This document shows positions 1-12,750 of a stretch of DNA of 64,000 nt, piece after piece. A model generated the notes under the pieces. The model was not told the origin of the DNA and searched no databases. It saw only the letters and a list, made by a program, of their open reading frames with translations. The number at the start of each line of letters is the position of its first letter. Position 1 is the stretch's first letter. This DNA comes from Podocnemis expansa (lineage: Eukaryota > Chordata > Testudines > Podocnemididae), in the NCBI GenBank assembly GCA_007922195.1, contig ML681963.1, forward strand, positions 133,369,764 to 133,433,763. The letters run 5' to 3'. The position numbers and the translations under genes were made by a program.

Positions 1-3000
1 TAATTGAAGTCCTTATTTAAATTCCATCTTTAAGCACAACTCCAGCAGTTCCAAATGTTTCTAGTGGTGCAGATTTTTGGTACAAACTGAAGAGATTTCA
101 GAAAGTTTTCTTCTGTTTCTGCTGAAATAGCTTAGTGAGCTAGCAGTATCCTAAATAGGAACCCAATGAATAGTTTAACTTTTCTTTTCAAAGCAATTAG
201 TTGGGGTTTTTCTAGTTGGGGTACAAAGCTGTTGTAATAAAACTTCTTTCCTGTAATTGCAAATGGTGTGAGTCCATTCCAAGTACTTTATCCAGAGGGA
301 AAATGGAACAACTAATATTCCCCTTCATACATCATCAACATGACCATGTAACTAAAATGATATAATAAATCATGGAGAATCAATGCACTTTTGATATATG
401 CATTATATGCTCTAAACACTCTAGGTATATGATTGGTCACCTGTGAGATCATACTTGTGGCAATAGTTGATGACTAATCCTGTACAGCAAACATGTCTTA
501 TGAACTTTTCAGTATATTTTACAGTTAATTTATCCAAAGTAGAATACTGGTCAATGCAGCAGTACTTGGATTTTTTTATGATAACAGGCTTGATCAAGTC
601 CTCCCAGGGAAAATGAGAAATTTCTTTCAAGTTCTCTTTTTGGAGATTTCTTCCCAGTTCTACTAGGAATTGTTGGTCACCTCCTCTGTGTCTCATGGAT
701 ATGTACACTGCACTGTCCCAGAGGTTACCCATCCAGCTTGTGGAACAATGAATAGTTTGGAATGTGTCTATCAGAGAGATCATACTCCTATTCCCTGCGT
801 GATACTAACGTGTACGTCTATCCCCATGTGATACTAGACACTAAACAAGAGGGGGCAAAGTGTCCTTAGTTCTGGAATTTTCTTCTCCCACTCTCTTTTA
901 GGAACAATGGAAACTGATTAGTTGCCTGAAGGATCTATTTTAGGTTTTATATAAAGAACAAATATTTGCTAAGGCAGGAATGTCAAGTTCCAGGTAGATA
1001 ACTGTCACATGTATCCAATAACTATTCTTTTTCTTTGAGTATTGAATATTAATGCAAAAACTATTGGGTCCCAGTAATATGCATTCAGATATTATGGTTG
1101 TCAGCTAAAACATGTACATATTCAGCATTAGGACAGAATTGGAACCACCTTCTCTGAAATCATGAAGCACTCATTAGCACCTGATCTAAAAGAAACATTC
1201 CACAAACTTTAATATTAAAGCTTTTATTCTCTTTTTGGGACAAAAAATATAGGGTGAATATATGGTATGCAGAACAACAAGACTAAGATTCTGTCCAGCT
1301 GATGGCAGTGGAACATATGCTGGGTTCATCTATTTGGGCATTTAGTAAATGTGCATGATTGTTAGTGCAGACTAGATTCATGCCTCACATTGCCATGAAC
1401 TAAATGTTCATGTGCGACAAGTCCTCAATAGCCAGCTCACTACAAATAAGTAAGTGTGAATCTTGGGGCTAAAGAAAGAAACATCAACAAAAAACTTTCA
1501 GTATTTTTCACATGCATGGTTACTGAAATTTATGCATCAATTGGTTTGGAACCTCTAAAATATTGACTTGAGGCTGGGGAAAAGTAGTACGTCAAAAGTT
1601 TGTCAAGAGGGCAACAACAATCTAATGAAAAAATCTGTAGCCAAAGAGTAGTATGACAGCCAGTCCCAGAATGAGTTTGTGTTTTCTCTTTGCTTCAACC
1701 TGAAATCAAGTTAAACTCAGCTATTTTGATGGAGTTTTCTTTTAAGTTTAATAGTTGGACTCAGAAATGAAATTTTGCAAAGAGGAAGTGCCTGGTTCAT
1801 TACGTCACTAAATATCAGTTTCTTGTTGCACAATGCACATGCCATTTTTAAGGCAATTACTGTCTTAAGATTTTCCTTAACATCAAAATATCTTTGGCTG
1901 GCAGCAGCTAATCTTAGTCATTAAGAATAATCCAGTCTGTGATGGTCTCTCCCCCCCCCCCATTCTTCATTTAGCTCAGCTCAGCTCTTATTTTCTTGAA
2001 ATTCTGAGTACCTTGATTCTTTGATTCTGCCTGGAGTTTCTATGGTCTTTTCTTCCATAGTTTGCTTGAAATATAAATCATTGGAGCCAGGTTTTTTGAG
2101 GTACAAATCTAGTGATTCTTCAGTTTTTAAGCAGAGAAAACTCCTATTAACCTCAATTTGAGTTTTAAACGGTTATGTACTTCCGGATTTCCCCTCACTT
2201 CTTGTAAGACCTCAAGCAAAATGTATTGCAATTATGTTAGAAATAAAGCCTGTAATAATAAAAAACTGCAAACACAGATAACTCACAGAACAACATCTGA
2301 ATGGATCAAGAGACACTTAAATAAGAGATAAGTGTTGTCTGTATGAGCCCTGAAGTCACCAGCAGTATTTTTATTTCATCACAGTGCTACAATTGATTGT
2401 TTTAAAGGTCTCTTATCTTTTACAGTACAAATTAACAATTAATGCAAACATTTTTGCTTGAATTTCAGAGACATGGGATATCAAAATTTGACAATGAAAA
2501 ATGGTAACATATTGTTGCTTATAAAATATCTTCCTTCCATAATTATTGATATGACACAAAATAGATAAAGACATTTTCAAGATTCGCTATATCCAGTTCC
2601 AACATAAAATCTAGTTTTGTTAAATGTTCCAGGATTTTACTGAAGAACAGAGTTACATGACACTGCAGGCTAGTTCCAGAGCAGAATTTTATGCTGTGCC
2701 ACATTCATTGTTGTATTATGCATTAAACAAAGAAAACACTGAAACTGCATCCTGTATCTGAAATTCCTCCCACAGGAAAACAACAAAATCTCTTGGTCTA
2801 CTGTCCAGGCAAGAACATAGCCTAGAAACAAATAATTCTGGTCCAAATTCTTATGCCCTTGCACATACTGAATAGGGCTTAATTTTAAAAATGGTCCCAT
2901 TGAAGTTGATGGGGCCATTCACAGAACTACTCTGTATGAGTAAGGGTATCAGAATCTGACCAGATGATTATGTCTGCCATCCCTACTTCTGATAAGTTTT

Positions 3001-4620
3001 CTCATTCTTTATTTGTCCTGAAATCAATGTGGAATCAATACTAGCTAAGCATCTTTGGCCCTGACCATGCAAAGGCTTATGCATGTACTTGATTTTAAGT
3101 AAATGAGAAATCCTTTTGAATACAATCTTACTTCTAGTACTTAATTAGGCACATGTGTATGTCTTTGCAGGATCTGGGCCTAATGGGCTACTCAGTGTGA
3201 ATAAAAGTTACAGAATAGACCCTTTGCAAGTAGCAGAAAAACAAGGGAGTGGATTCAGATTTTAGTTACATCAGTATAAAGACCTAATAATTCCAATTAA
3301 ATCAGTGGGACTAATTCAGATTTATGTCAGCATATCTTGAAATCAAAATCTGGTCCATTGTTTTAGCACAGATATATTCAGTCAATATCAGTTTATTACA
3401 GAGAGGGAGAGAGAAAAGGAATGAGAGAGAAAACAAGGATTTCGTTAGCAATGCATTCTGTAGTATAAAAGATAAAAAGGAATATCCAATTAACACACCA
3501 CTATAATTGCTTGCAGACATTCTTTTTTATTTAAAGATGAAATAGCTAAGAGTTCTCATCAAAACTAGGGTCATAGCCTACATATTAAATGAAAGAAATT
3601 GATTGGGCTTTATTACACCCTGACTACTGCAAATGTGCCTCAATCACTGATTGCTATAAATTTATTCTTATAAACTACTAATTGCCCAAGTCATAATGGT
3701 AACAATGGTATAATGAAATTATCTTGATCAAGCTGATGCGCAAATTTTGCTTGACAACATGAGCAGTGTGAGAAAAAAGGAAAGAAGACATGCATACAAA
3801 TACATAATGTTTCATTAAAATTAAAACCAGTGTTAAAGCAACTGTTCTCTGAAGTATACAAAGTTCTGTATTAGAAGGGTTTCCTTTAGAAAAAATCATT
3901 TAAGAAGACAGGCATTTACATTTATAATAAAATGATGTTGCATTTTTTATTTGTCTCGAAAATTAATGACTTACTTAATCACTTTTGATCAAAGGAGATA
4001 AGTTGATGTAGTCATGTGTTTCTGATTGCATTAAGGCTGATCTGGAGTGGCATGATGGATATTTAATAGTCTTCCTGTCCTTCTATATCTTGTCACCATT
4101 TTTAGATATGCACAGATACTGCAGAGTACCTCACAGCACAAAACTGTATTTCTAATGGCACAGGATATCACAAACTAAGTTTAGAAAAAAGAAATTGCTA
4201 GGGGAAGTCATCATGTGGCTAAGTTTTTAGTAGAATGAAATCAACACTTCAAATATATTTTTAAAAAATCTGGCTTCCTTACTATACAAACTGAATTATT
4301 TTTATCTTCTAAATCACATTCCATTTTGCACAGAAAAGTTTGTGTGCATGGAGTAATAACTTTATTACAGGTTTCAAGCATTAAGGAAAGGGAAGATATG
4401 TTTAAAGGAACATATTAGGTAAAAATGTGGTGCACAGCTTATCTGAAACAGGAAATTACTGAAAGCTGGACTTTGGAGGGTCTACAGGATCTGAATGGAC
4501 AGTGCTATTTTACAGTGCTAATCCCCACTTCTACAAAGGTGTCATCAAAACCATGTAATGGTACAACAAATATGAGATCTTACTTTTAAACAATAGTTCC
4601 ACCTGTTTCAGAAGTACTTT
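1..4620. other. AT-rich intergenic DNA, no gene recognised
   Basis: I see no supported gene here. The sequence is AT-rich with short homopolymer runs (for example a C run near 1951-1960) and no clear mobile element. The longest reading frame is a 120-codon frame on the minus strand at 421-783, listed separately. Other frames are short and have no recognisable motif. Confidence 0.6.
421..783 (-). other. Unrecognised 120-codon reading frame
   Basis: This is an open frame of 120 codons starting with ATG on the minus strand, in a region rich in stop codons. I do not recognise the protein. It has a mixed, protein-like composition with several Cys, Trp and charged residues (for example a run reading RGGDQQFLVELGRN), and no transmembrane segment or low-complexity bias. 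No poly-A tail, splice sites or related neighbour are evident. It could be a chance frame, an exon, or the remnant of a retrocopy or integrated element. A protein search of the translation would decide. Confidence 0.2.
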
Positions 4621-4629
4621 TCTCACTTT

Positions 4630-4915
4630 TTTTTTTCCCCTCATCACAACAGGTAATTTTTCTTTTCTCTCCTCCCCACTCCACCTCCCTGCTAATTGCT
4701 GTACTTCACTGTTTGTATCCCAATCAGCTGGTTTGATTTGCTGTAACAGTCTGACCTGGTCCTATGTCCTACACTCCCCTACATTCATTTGGCTTTTGTT
4801 CTGCAAGTTCCCCATCTTCAAGTGTCTGACAAAGTCGGATATTCTTCCACTAAAGCTCATGTGATAAATTTGTTAGTCTTTCTAACTGCCACCAGACTCC
4901 TTGTTTGTTCTTCTC
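4630..4915 (+). mobile_element. Penelope-like element 3' tail, degraded copy
   Basis: This segment matches, by eye, the order of landmarks in the other PLE tails of the window: an AACAGGTAATTT-like stretch, the motif TTTGCTGTAACAG, then CTGCAAGTTCCCC, CATCTTCAAG, a degraded stem-loop, AAAGCTCATGTGATAAAT, TTGTTAGTCTTT and the end CCACCAGACTCCTTGTTTG. The ribozyme-like core is degraded (CTGACAA instead of CTGATGA). A second tail in the same orientation follows directly at 4970-5245, so this may be a tandem pair of terminal repeats from one insertion, or two insertions. Confidence 0.7.
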
Positions 4916-4969
4916 ACTGGAATTTTCTTGAGAGTATCTTGTTTCACTCCTTCTTATAAAAGAGAGTGC

Positions 4970-5245
4970 CCTGAAATATGGGTTCTTTTCCCATTACAAA
5001 AGGTAATTTGACTTCAGGCTTCCCATGGTTTGAACCTAACAACTGCTCTGATTTGCTGTTACTGTATGACCTGATCCTATGTTTTACACCCCCTTGCATT
5101 TATTTTCATTCCTTTCTGTAAGTTCCCCCATCTTCGAAGCATCTGAGGAAGTGGGATTTTCTCCCATGAAAGCTCATGCGAAAAATAAATCTGTTAGTCT
5201 CAAAGTGCCACACGACTCCTTGTTGGTTTTTTTGCTGAAATTTGT
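4970..5245 (+). mobile_element. Penelope-like element 3' tail with hammerhead-like core
   Basis: This is a well-preserved tail, very similar to the reverse complement of 33790-34045. It contains the landmarks CATTACAAAAGGTAATTTGA, TTTGCTGTTACTG, GACCTGATCCTATG, CTGTAAGTTCCCCCATCTTC, the hairpin GTGGGATTTTCTCCCAT, GAAAGCTCATGC, AAATAAATCTGTTAGTC and the terminal CCACACGACTCCTTG. The hammerhead-like core at 5139-5179 has one changed base (CTGAGGA). It lies in the same orientation as the 4630-4915 copy. No coding part is present, so the copy is 5'-truncated. Confidence 0.8.
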
Positions 5246-5721
5246 GGTCTTTCTTTCCTGAGTACCTACTACTTTATCCTCTTCTGAAGACTCAGCCTAG
5301 ATTCTGCAGTTACAACCAATTTACACTCTGAAAAGTAGCATTAAGTGACCTCAAACCTGGTAGCCTGCCTTGGAAAGATTGTTCTAAGGTATCCTCTCAT
5401 AGCAAAGAATAGATGTAGTGGCTCCTCTGGCCAGTATGCATACCCCTTCTGCTAGCATATAAACCAGAGAACAGAGAGTGTACAGGGCTTAATAATGCTT
5501 ATCTGATTTGTGACTGCTGCATTGGCCAATTGGGCTATCTGCTGAGGGCATAATACAGCTTTCTTTGGGAAACTGGAATAGAAATAGAGAGGGTGTGAGA
5601 TTCATCTGGTTTGAGACTCCTTATCTAATACGAGGCTATCTTTTGGCACCATGCACATGTCCTTTTTAGGTATATACTTGCACATGTTTCTCTGACAATA
5701 GTTGAACATCTGGGGATACCT

Positions 5722-5795
5722 AGGGTGAAATCCTGTCTCCATCAGTGTGCTTGGCAAAACTCACATTGATTTCAGTGTGGCCAGGACTTCACGTA
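5722..5795. repeat. Short palindromic interspersed repeat, copy 1
   Basis: A unit of about 75 bp begins AGGGTGAAATCC and ends near its reverse complement (GGCCAGGACTTCACG). It resembles the copy at 6852-6926. The centre carries AAAACTCACATTGATTTCAG. It can fold as an imperfect hairpin. Such short palindromic units are common in amniote genomes. I cannot assign a superfamily. Confidence 0.5.
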
Positions 5796-6851
5796 CCCCC
5801 TTATAGTATGATTATTTATTATTCATGTTCACACTTGTGGTGCAAGTGTTTTGTTTAATGAAAAATATATCATGTAATATGTTTTTGGAATGCTTAAGAC
5901 ATGTATCATATTATTATCATAGTATGCTTCTTCCAATATCACATGCATAGTGATGAAACTCTGGTAATATTCTCAAATGTACGCTCATATGGCTTGAATA
6001 GATTCCAAGCAAACACAAGACAAAGTGAGAGTTCCTACCTCACTGAGGCATGCATACAGAACTATGGACTGGGGATGTTCATTGATTCAGGATGTGGAGA
6101 AAAACCATACATGGATAGTTTTGTTACCTGACCCTGAAATGGGTGGAAGTGGGGTGCCCCCCTCAGAGATGGGCCCAGGAACATGTTAAATGGGGAGATA
6201 TTTTGGTCAGTTTGAGCTCTCTTACAATCCAGCTACCAAAAAATATCAAGACTGGCCATAGTGATGGAGCCTGGTTGAAGGCCAAACAGCCAGCATGTTG
6301 TGAGCATTATTTAGTTTTGAGAAGTTATTGAAAGTATTAAACTTTGTTTCTTTCTTCCTGATCAAATCTGATTTATATTCCTCTGGCTTATAATGACTTA
6401 AAACCTTTCTGTAATTAATAAACCTACATGTTTGTTTTATCAAAAGCAGTGCTTGTGGTTTGGATGTGTGTAGAGACTTCATATAGACTGACAGAGCTAG
6501 TGCATATCAATTTCTTTGATAAACTGGCTAACCAATGTGCTTTCAAAGTCTAGTGGGCAGTACTGAACTCTGGAAGATGGCAGTTCTTAGGGTTGCATGT
6601 GGAACTGGGAATATCGCTAGCAGAAGGAGGGTGGGGTGGATCACACCAGTGCATGATTCTGTGAGTTGCTGGCCAGAAGCATTCTTCACTAGAACAGGGA
6701 CCACTTGTTTGCAAGTAGCTGTGCGTGGGCTGACCGAGGAGTAGGGCTTCACACAGTGGGCAAGTGCAAATGGGTCTCGGAAGTGGGAGGACTGGGGAGA
6801 CATAGCAATATACTAGCCCATATTGCAGAGGGGATTGTCATAGCAGGAAAC
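5796..6851. other. Intergenic DNA, no gene recognised
   Basis: The small frames here (for example 5901-6131 and 6143-6331 on the plus strand, and 6535-6803 on both strands) have no recognisable motifs and overlap each other in opposite strands. I see no mobile element in this stretch apart from the flanking palindromic units. Confidence 0.5.
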
Positions 6852-6926
6852 TAGGGTGAAATCCAGGCTCCATTGATGTGACTAGCCAAACTCTCATTGC
6901 TTTCAGTGTGGCTGGGATTTCATCCA
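6852..6926. repeat. Short palindromic interspersed repeat, copy 2
   Basis: The unit runs from AGGGTGAAATCCAGGCTCC to GGCTGGGATTTCATCC, with arms that are near-perfect reverse complements and a centre containing CTCTCATTGCTTTCAG. It is the same family and orientation as 5722-5795, 1.1 kb upstream. Confidence 0.5.
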
Positions 6927-7689
6927 TAATATTTAAGGAATCTAACCCTCAGTGAAAGGCTCTTGTCTGATAGTCTCAAATAATTCTATATTTTATGTGA
7001 TAGTTTCTGGATTTCTAGGTTCATTGAATCTTTATTCAAAAAGGTATATATCATCTACAACATTCATGTTTAGAATGATCTAAAACATTCATGCTTCAGG
7101 GAAAGAATCTCATCTTTCTGACCTGTTCATACTGTAGTTTATACACTATTGTTTAAGCTTCAAAGGATGCAAAACACTTTAGTGGAGTAGCCAGAAGCAG
7201 GCCAACTATGAGTTCCCCTTCCAGATTAGTGAAGGGGCACATTAACTGTATGGATCAACATCCTCAGAGTATTCACTGAGGCAAGGCCACAGCGGTTCTT
7301 CTAAAAAAATTGTATCCTATGGACCATTAACTCTATGGCATGATTACATGGTATGTTTATATATAGTAAGCATACTTTTTATGCGTTTTATAATTTGATT
7401 GCAAGCTATTCAGTAACTTTAATTATTCATTAGTCTGAAAAGACAAAAAATGTGGTGACAAATTTACACACATTAAGAATGCTGACAATTTCATCAAATT
7501 TAAAAACAATGTGATTTAAAACAAAGTTTATAAAATTAAACTCAAATTAAATATAGTAGAATGAATTTAGAAAGAAAATGTACTTCAATTTTTCCTCATA
7601 CGCTTCTAGTAATTGTACTTTAACTTCACTTATCTTTTTTTTGACAAGATTACAAGTGTGATTGATAAAGTAACAGTGTTGATGTAACA

Positions 7690-8830
7690 TACTTAAGATT
7701 CAAGGTATTTGACTTGGTATCTCATGACATTTTGAATAAAAACTAGAATGATATAAAACTAACATGGCACACTTTAAACTGATTAAAATTAGTTAATGGA
7801 TAGGTCTCAAAATGGAATTGTAAATGGGCAATTGTCATTGAGTAGATGTATTTCCAGACGGATCCCGCAGGGATCAGTTCGTGGCCCTATCCTATTTAAC
7901 ATTTTTATCTGTGACCTGGAAAAAAAGACATTAAGTGGTCACTGATAAAGCTTGCAGATGCCACAAATTCTGGGAGTAATAAATAGTGAAGAGAACAGAT
8001 TCAGAGGAATGTGGATATTTGAGAAACTGGTGCAAGCAAACAATGTGTTTTAATATGACTAATTGTACACATCTAGGAACAAAGTATATTATATTTACAT
8101 GTGCCATATTACATAGGCCATATTTACACGATGGGAGACTCTGTTCTGGGACACAGTGTCCAAAAGATTAGGTGGATAAGCAGCTGACCATGAGCTCCCA
8201 TTGTGATACTAATGCTGAAAAGGCTAATGCAGTAGTTGAAAACATTAAAGAGGGCATCTTGAGTACGACCAGAGATATTATTTTACCACTATATTTGGCA
8301 CTGATATGTTTCTGGAATACCATGGCTAGTTCTGGTGCCCATAGTTCAAGAAGGATGTTGATCAGTTGGAGAGGGTTCAGACAAGAGCCATGAAGATGAT
8401 TAAAGAACTAGAAAAATGCCTTACAGTGATAGACTTGAAGCACAGTCTATTTAATTTAACAAAAAGAAGGGTAAGGGACTGATCAATTGATTACAGTTTA
8501 TAAGCATCTAAACAAGGAACAAGCATTTAATAATGGGCTATTCGAGCAGGGAAAGGTATAACACGATCCAATGTTGGAAGCTGAAGCTAAACCAATAAAA
8601 ACTGAAAATAAATTATACATTTGTAATGGTGAGAGAAATTAGCAATTGGAACAATTTAGCAAGGGTCATGATGATTGTCCACCATTGACAATTTTTAAAT
8701 CAAGATTGACTGGGTTTTTTAAAAATATATATGCTCTAGGAATTATTTAAAAGAAGTTGTGCGCTCTGGGTACATAGGAAGTCAAACTATATGATCATAA
8801 TGGTTCCTTTTTGGCTTTGCAGTCTTATGC
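7690..8830 (+). mobile_element. Old CR1/L3-like LINE fragment, 3' half
   Basis: This is a decayed non-LTR retrotransposon covering the end of the reverse transcriptase ORF and the 3' UTR. Near 7855-7915 a degraded frame still reads like the RT motif around PQGSVxGPILFNIFI. Further on, 8172-8400 reads like the C-terminal part seen in the younger CR1 at 45212-45700 (a C-D-NAEKANAVVENIKEGI segment, then a YLALICFWNTM-like stretch). The end, near 8790-8825, reads CTATATGATCATAATGG and TCCTTTTTGGCTTTGCAG, typical of CR1 3' ends. It has many frameshifts and stops and is not functional. Confidence 0.8.
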
Positions 8831-11700
8831 ATTCTTGTGCAAGGTGTTCTATTTTCTGCCTTGACATAATCTTCAGCAAGGGTTTCCTAGTGTCTAGGAT
8901 ACATGTACTGTTTCTCCTCCCCCCCCCCTTTTTTTAAACTTTAACCAAATTCTAACACATGTTGCTAAATCTGTGAAAAGCTGTAACTTAGTTTTTGTTC
9001 TCAACTAGTCTTTATCATGACAGCTTAAAGGTGGTTTTTACAGGTAAATGTTTGTTTACTGGGAGCTTCTTGAATTCTTGCTCTCAAGCAACTGCCATCT
9101 TCACTAAATATTTTTTTTCCCTGGTTTGGAGATCCATCTAGCACTTAGGAATGTTTTCCCAAATTCTTTTCAAGCAACAACAGAACAAAACTCATCTCTG
9201 CTGGAACTAGCAGCCATAGTACCTTCACTGGTTATTTTAGTTACTCTAATTAGGAGGGGATTTTTTTCAGGCTAGTCCAGTAGACTATTGCATGTGTTTC
9301 TCAGCAGTTATGGGAAATTCTCACTTGAAGGCAATGTTGGACATAGTGAAGAGGTGCTTCATGGTCTCAATCCAGTTTCCAGTTGAGAACAGTTCAAAAT
9401 ATTCATGCACTAATTGATGCTGTTATTCACAGTGTCAGTAGAAAAACCAGAGGCTATATGGGCAAGGAGACTGAGCTACCTTTCACTTCTAAAGGTGGCT
9501 CCTCCATGTCAGTTATCAGCTATATTGGTGGGCCAATGTGGAGGCACTTACACTGTTACTGATTCTGCTATATATATGCAGAGGTAGAGACAGACAAAAT
9601 TTTCTGTCACATGGTTAATTCACCAAATCTGCAGTTTTAGGAAGAACTTGTTTTGATGTTTCCAAAATGAAACATTTTGGTCTTTTGTTGCAAATTGATG
9701 TTTCATATCAAAATTAAGTAGATAGCTTTTTTTAAAAAAAAAAAATTAAAGGGTAAAATCCACCATCCCTCCAAAAAAAACACAAACAAACAAACAAACC
9801 AAAAAACATTTTAGGTCTAGCAAAACCATTTTGTTCAACCTGAAATTATTTTTTGTTTTGTTTTTGTGCTTTTGATTACTTTTTGGTGAGGGGGAAAAAA
9901 CAGTAATTTTCAGTTCAAAACTAATTTTGTTTTTCCAGACTTTTCTGTTTGGCCACCAACATGAAAAATCACTTATTTGCTTAGTTCTATTTTGTGGAGA
10001 TATGTCTTCTCTTTGTTCTAAACTCTCTTACTAGCTCCCATAAAGATGCATCTGCACATAGGTAAGGGCTATGCTCTTGTTTTAAATAAATATTGATAGT
10101 TTTGCACAGCTATGCTAATTGTTTTCCTATCTGTGTTATATTGTTGCCCCTCAGACTCATCTAACAAATCTTGCTTTGTTTGGACCAGAGAAATTAAGTT
10201 AGAGTAATATCTCTGTATACCATATTGAATATCTTGCCTTGAACTTTCTAAAACAAAGTAATTCATATCTGGAGTTCAGATTTACACTTTTTTTTAACCT
10301 GAAGATCTCAACCTGCTGTTGAGACCTTCAATACATTGCTAGTTCCAGTCACCATGCTATGGTCAGGCTATTCCTATTATTTAGCCTTTTACCATATCCA
10401 GTCCTTTTACAGATGCTTGTTATTTTAAACACAGACTTTGAGACACTTACATGAGAGACTATGCAAATAGAGCCGTACCCATTGTGTCACATGTTACCTC
10501 AGATACTGGGATCAGGACCAGATATATCACAGTCACATAGTTCATCACATAAGGCTTATGTCAGAAGACATGAAGCAGTGTGGAACACTCAGGAGGCCTT
10601 GTAGGATCTCCTAAAATACTCAAACCTGTACATTTTCAGCTGGCATGCATGTGGCAACACAAAGATAGTTTAATAATAATAATAATTTAGCCATGTCTAG
10701 AATACTATATATGATGATGTCAGTATTGACCTAACCTTTGCAGACAGACTTCAGAGGACAGAAGAGTATGAGCTTGGTTTTCATTTCAAAATGGATTGGT
10801 CTCATCACACTTTCTCCGTTCCCATCCCATCCATCCATTTACCTGTCTCTGTCTCTCTCTCTAGTATGAAATGACAATCCTAACTTATTTTAAACTCTCC
10901 AAAGGTATATCCTTAAATTTTAATGTTGGAAAAGCTTCATGATGACTAGTACTTTGGCTTAATGTGCTATGACTTTTGACAGCTGCTGCTGTAAGAAAAG
11001 CAAAAGATGACTGCATTAATGTCAGTTTCTGTCAGATTCTGGTTGCCAGACTCTTACAGCAATGATGACAGTGAACCAAACTTGAGTGACAAAAGGAGCC
11101 AAAGCTGTGACTTTGAATAAGAAAGAGCGGACATTTTACTTCAATTTTTTATGCTTCCTGAAGCTGTTCATTCTGTTCTACATATAGACTTCATTGTGAT
11201 AAGTGGTCTTGCCCCCAGTCTTTTAATTATTTGCTCTAAAGGATTTCTCCATGCTCTTGGGATTCCCAAAAGAAATACAAATACTGTCAAACATAGGGTT
11301 GTTCAGATTATATTAATAGTAGAACATGCAGAATTGTGGCAAGTGTGGTGGATGGGAAGGTAATCGCTAAGGTCTGAACTCAAGCACATTGAAATAATTC
11401 CTTATAGCAGCTTTGCAGTTGTAGAGGCAATGAAACTATGAACGAACACACCTTTCAGGCCACATGGAAGACAAGGATAGATGTCAAAGGAAATAAATTA
11501 TCCCTTTAGAAAGAAAAATGCATTGTGTTCTCACACAAAATTCTATATACTAACTTATCCAAAGATTGTTTCATGATTTACTTTATATGTTGACTGGACA
11601 GTATACTTTACTCTGATTATAGGCAAATAAAACAAGTTAGTTGCTGGAGACACCATTTACCGAAAAAGAAAAAAAAAAAATCTTAGTTTAATTTGTTGCC
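8831..11700. other. AT-rich intergenic DNA with simple repeats
   Basis: No gene is recognised. There are homopolymer runs near 8920-8936 and 9730-9745, a (CAAA)n-like run near 9782-9800, an AATAAT run near 10670-10685 and a CT-rich run near 10845-10862. Reading frames are short and lack motifs. Confidence 0.55.
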
Positions 11701-11734
11701 TTATTTGAGGTAACATGGTTGCCACATCTTCGCT

Positions 11735-12750
11735 TGGGGGGGGGGGGGAGGGAATAACCAGGGTGTCCAACCCTTCGTAGAGCAGACCCACCAAGTCTCT
11801 AGCCCCTTGGCAGGGCAAACAGACAGAGTCTCTGGGGTTGGGAGGGAACAGCAGTTGCAATGCTTTGGTTCATGTGCAGTGAAGGGGAAGTCAGGGAGGG
11901 AAGAGGAGGCAGTGGAGGTGCAGGATTGCATGGCTCCACTGTGTCCCAGCCCAGGGCCCTGGCAGGGCTTGGGGCTTCTGTGCGGAAGTCAGCAGGGTTC
12001 TGGCTGCAACACAGGATAGCGCCTGTATCAGAGCGTTGGTTTCTACACTCCCCTGAGTCAGTCCCAGCCCCTTTTCCTGGCGGTACCTGCTCCAAAGCCT
12101 TGTCCTCTGGCTCTTTGGAGTACTTACCCAGGGGTAGGTTGTAGTTCCCCTCCATCTTGATGGGCAGTGGCAGGTCAGGTATGAGTCCATCCATGGATGG
12201 TAATTCCTCCAGGTCACGAGTCCCTGGAGTCGGGGAGTCCTCACCAGCCAAAAGTAGTTCCTCCAGGTCACAGGGAGTGGTCAGGGGCTCTGGATCCCTG
12301 GCGGGAGGGGACTCAAGGACTCCGGTGGGCCTTCCCACTAGCAGCCTTTCCTCAGGGCTTGGGATGGCCCTGGGTTTTGTATCATCTCCCAGTCTCTGGC
12401 TGCAGGCTGGGCCCAGGTCCATAGGCCACAGCTCCACTGGCCAGCAGGGTGGCCCAGCCTCGGGAGGAAGTGGAGGTGCATCCTTCCCCCTCCGAAACTT
12501 GAGTTCCTTGCCTCCCTTCTTAAATCTCCTGTCCTGCCCTTCTGCTTCCGGCCTGACTGTCAGGGAGCTCCAGGCTCCACCTTCTGGCAGTCAGGCAGTT
12601 CCTCCTGGTTCATCCCCGAGGGGGGCCACTGCCTCCCTACTATACTCCCCATTCCAAGAAAGAATAGTACAGCAATGGGAAATACCCTTGTGCCATAGAC
12701 ATCCGTTTTTCTGTGGTCCCCTCTTAAATTATCACAGCAACTCCTAATTG
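11735..12750 (-). repeat. GC-rich block with long overlapping frames, unassigned
   Basis: About 1 kb of GC-rich DNA begins after a G run at 11738-11751 and contrasts sharply with its AT-rich flanks. The minus strand is open for 212 codons (11799-12437). The predicted product is rich in Pro, Glu and Leu and contains two DLEEL segments, encoded by a duplicated DNA motif (TTCCTCCAGGTCAC at about 12203 and 12257). The plus strand is also open for 196 codons (12157-12747), and other frames are open too, as expected for stop-poor GC-rich DNA. I recognise no domain. The sharp composition change suggests an inserted retroelement part or a GC-rich exon. I found no target duplication. Confidence 0.35.

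Noticed and set aside
5901..6803. Small frames of 60-86 codons as short genes
   Set aside because: They overlap on opposite strands, have no motifs, and are of the size expected by chance.
11799..12747. Calling the 212- and 196-codon frames host genes
   Set aside because: Frames are open on both strands at once, as expected from base composition. I recognise no domain, so I report only the block.
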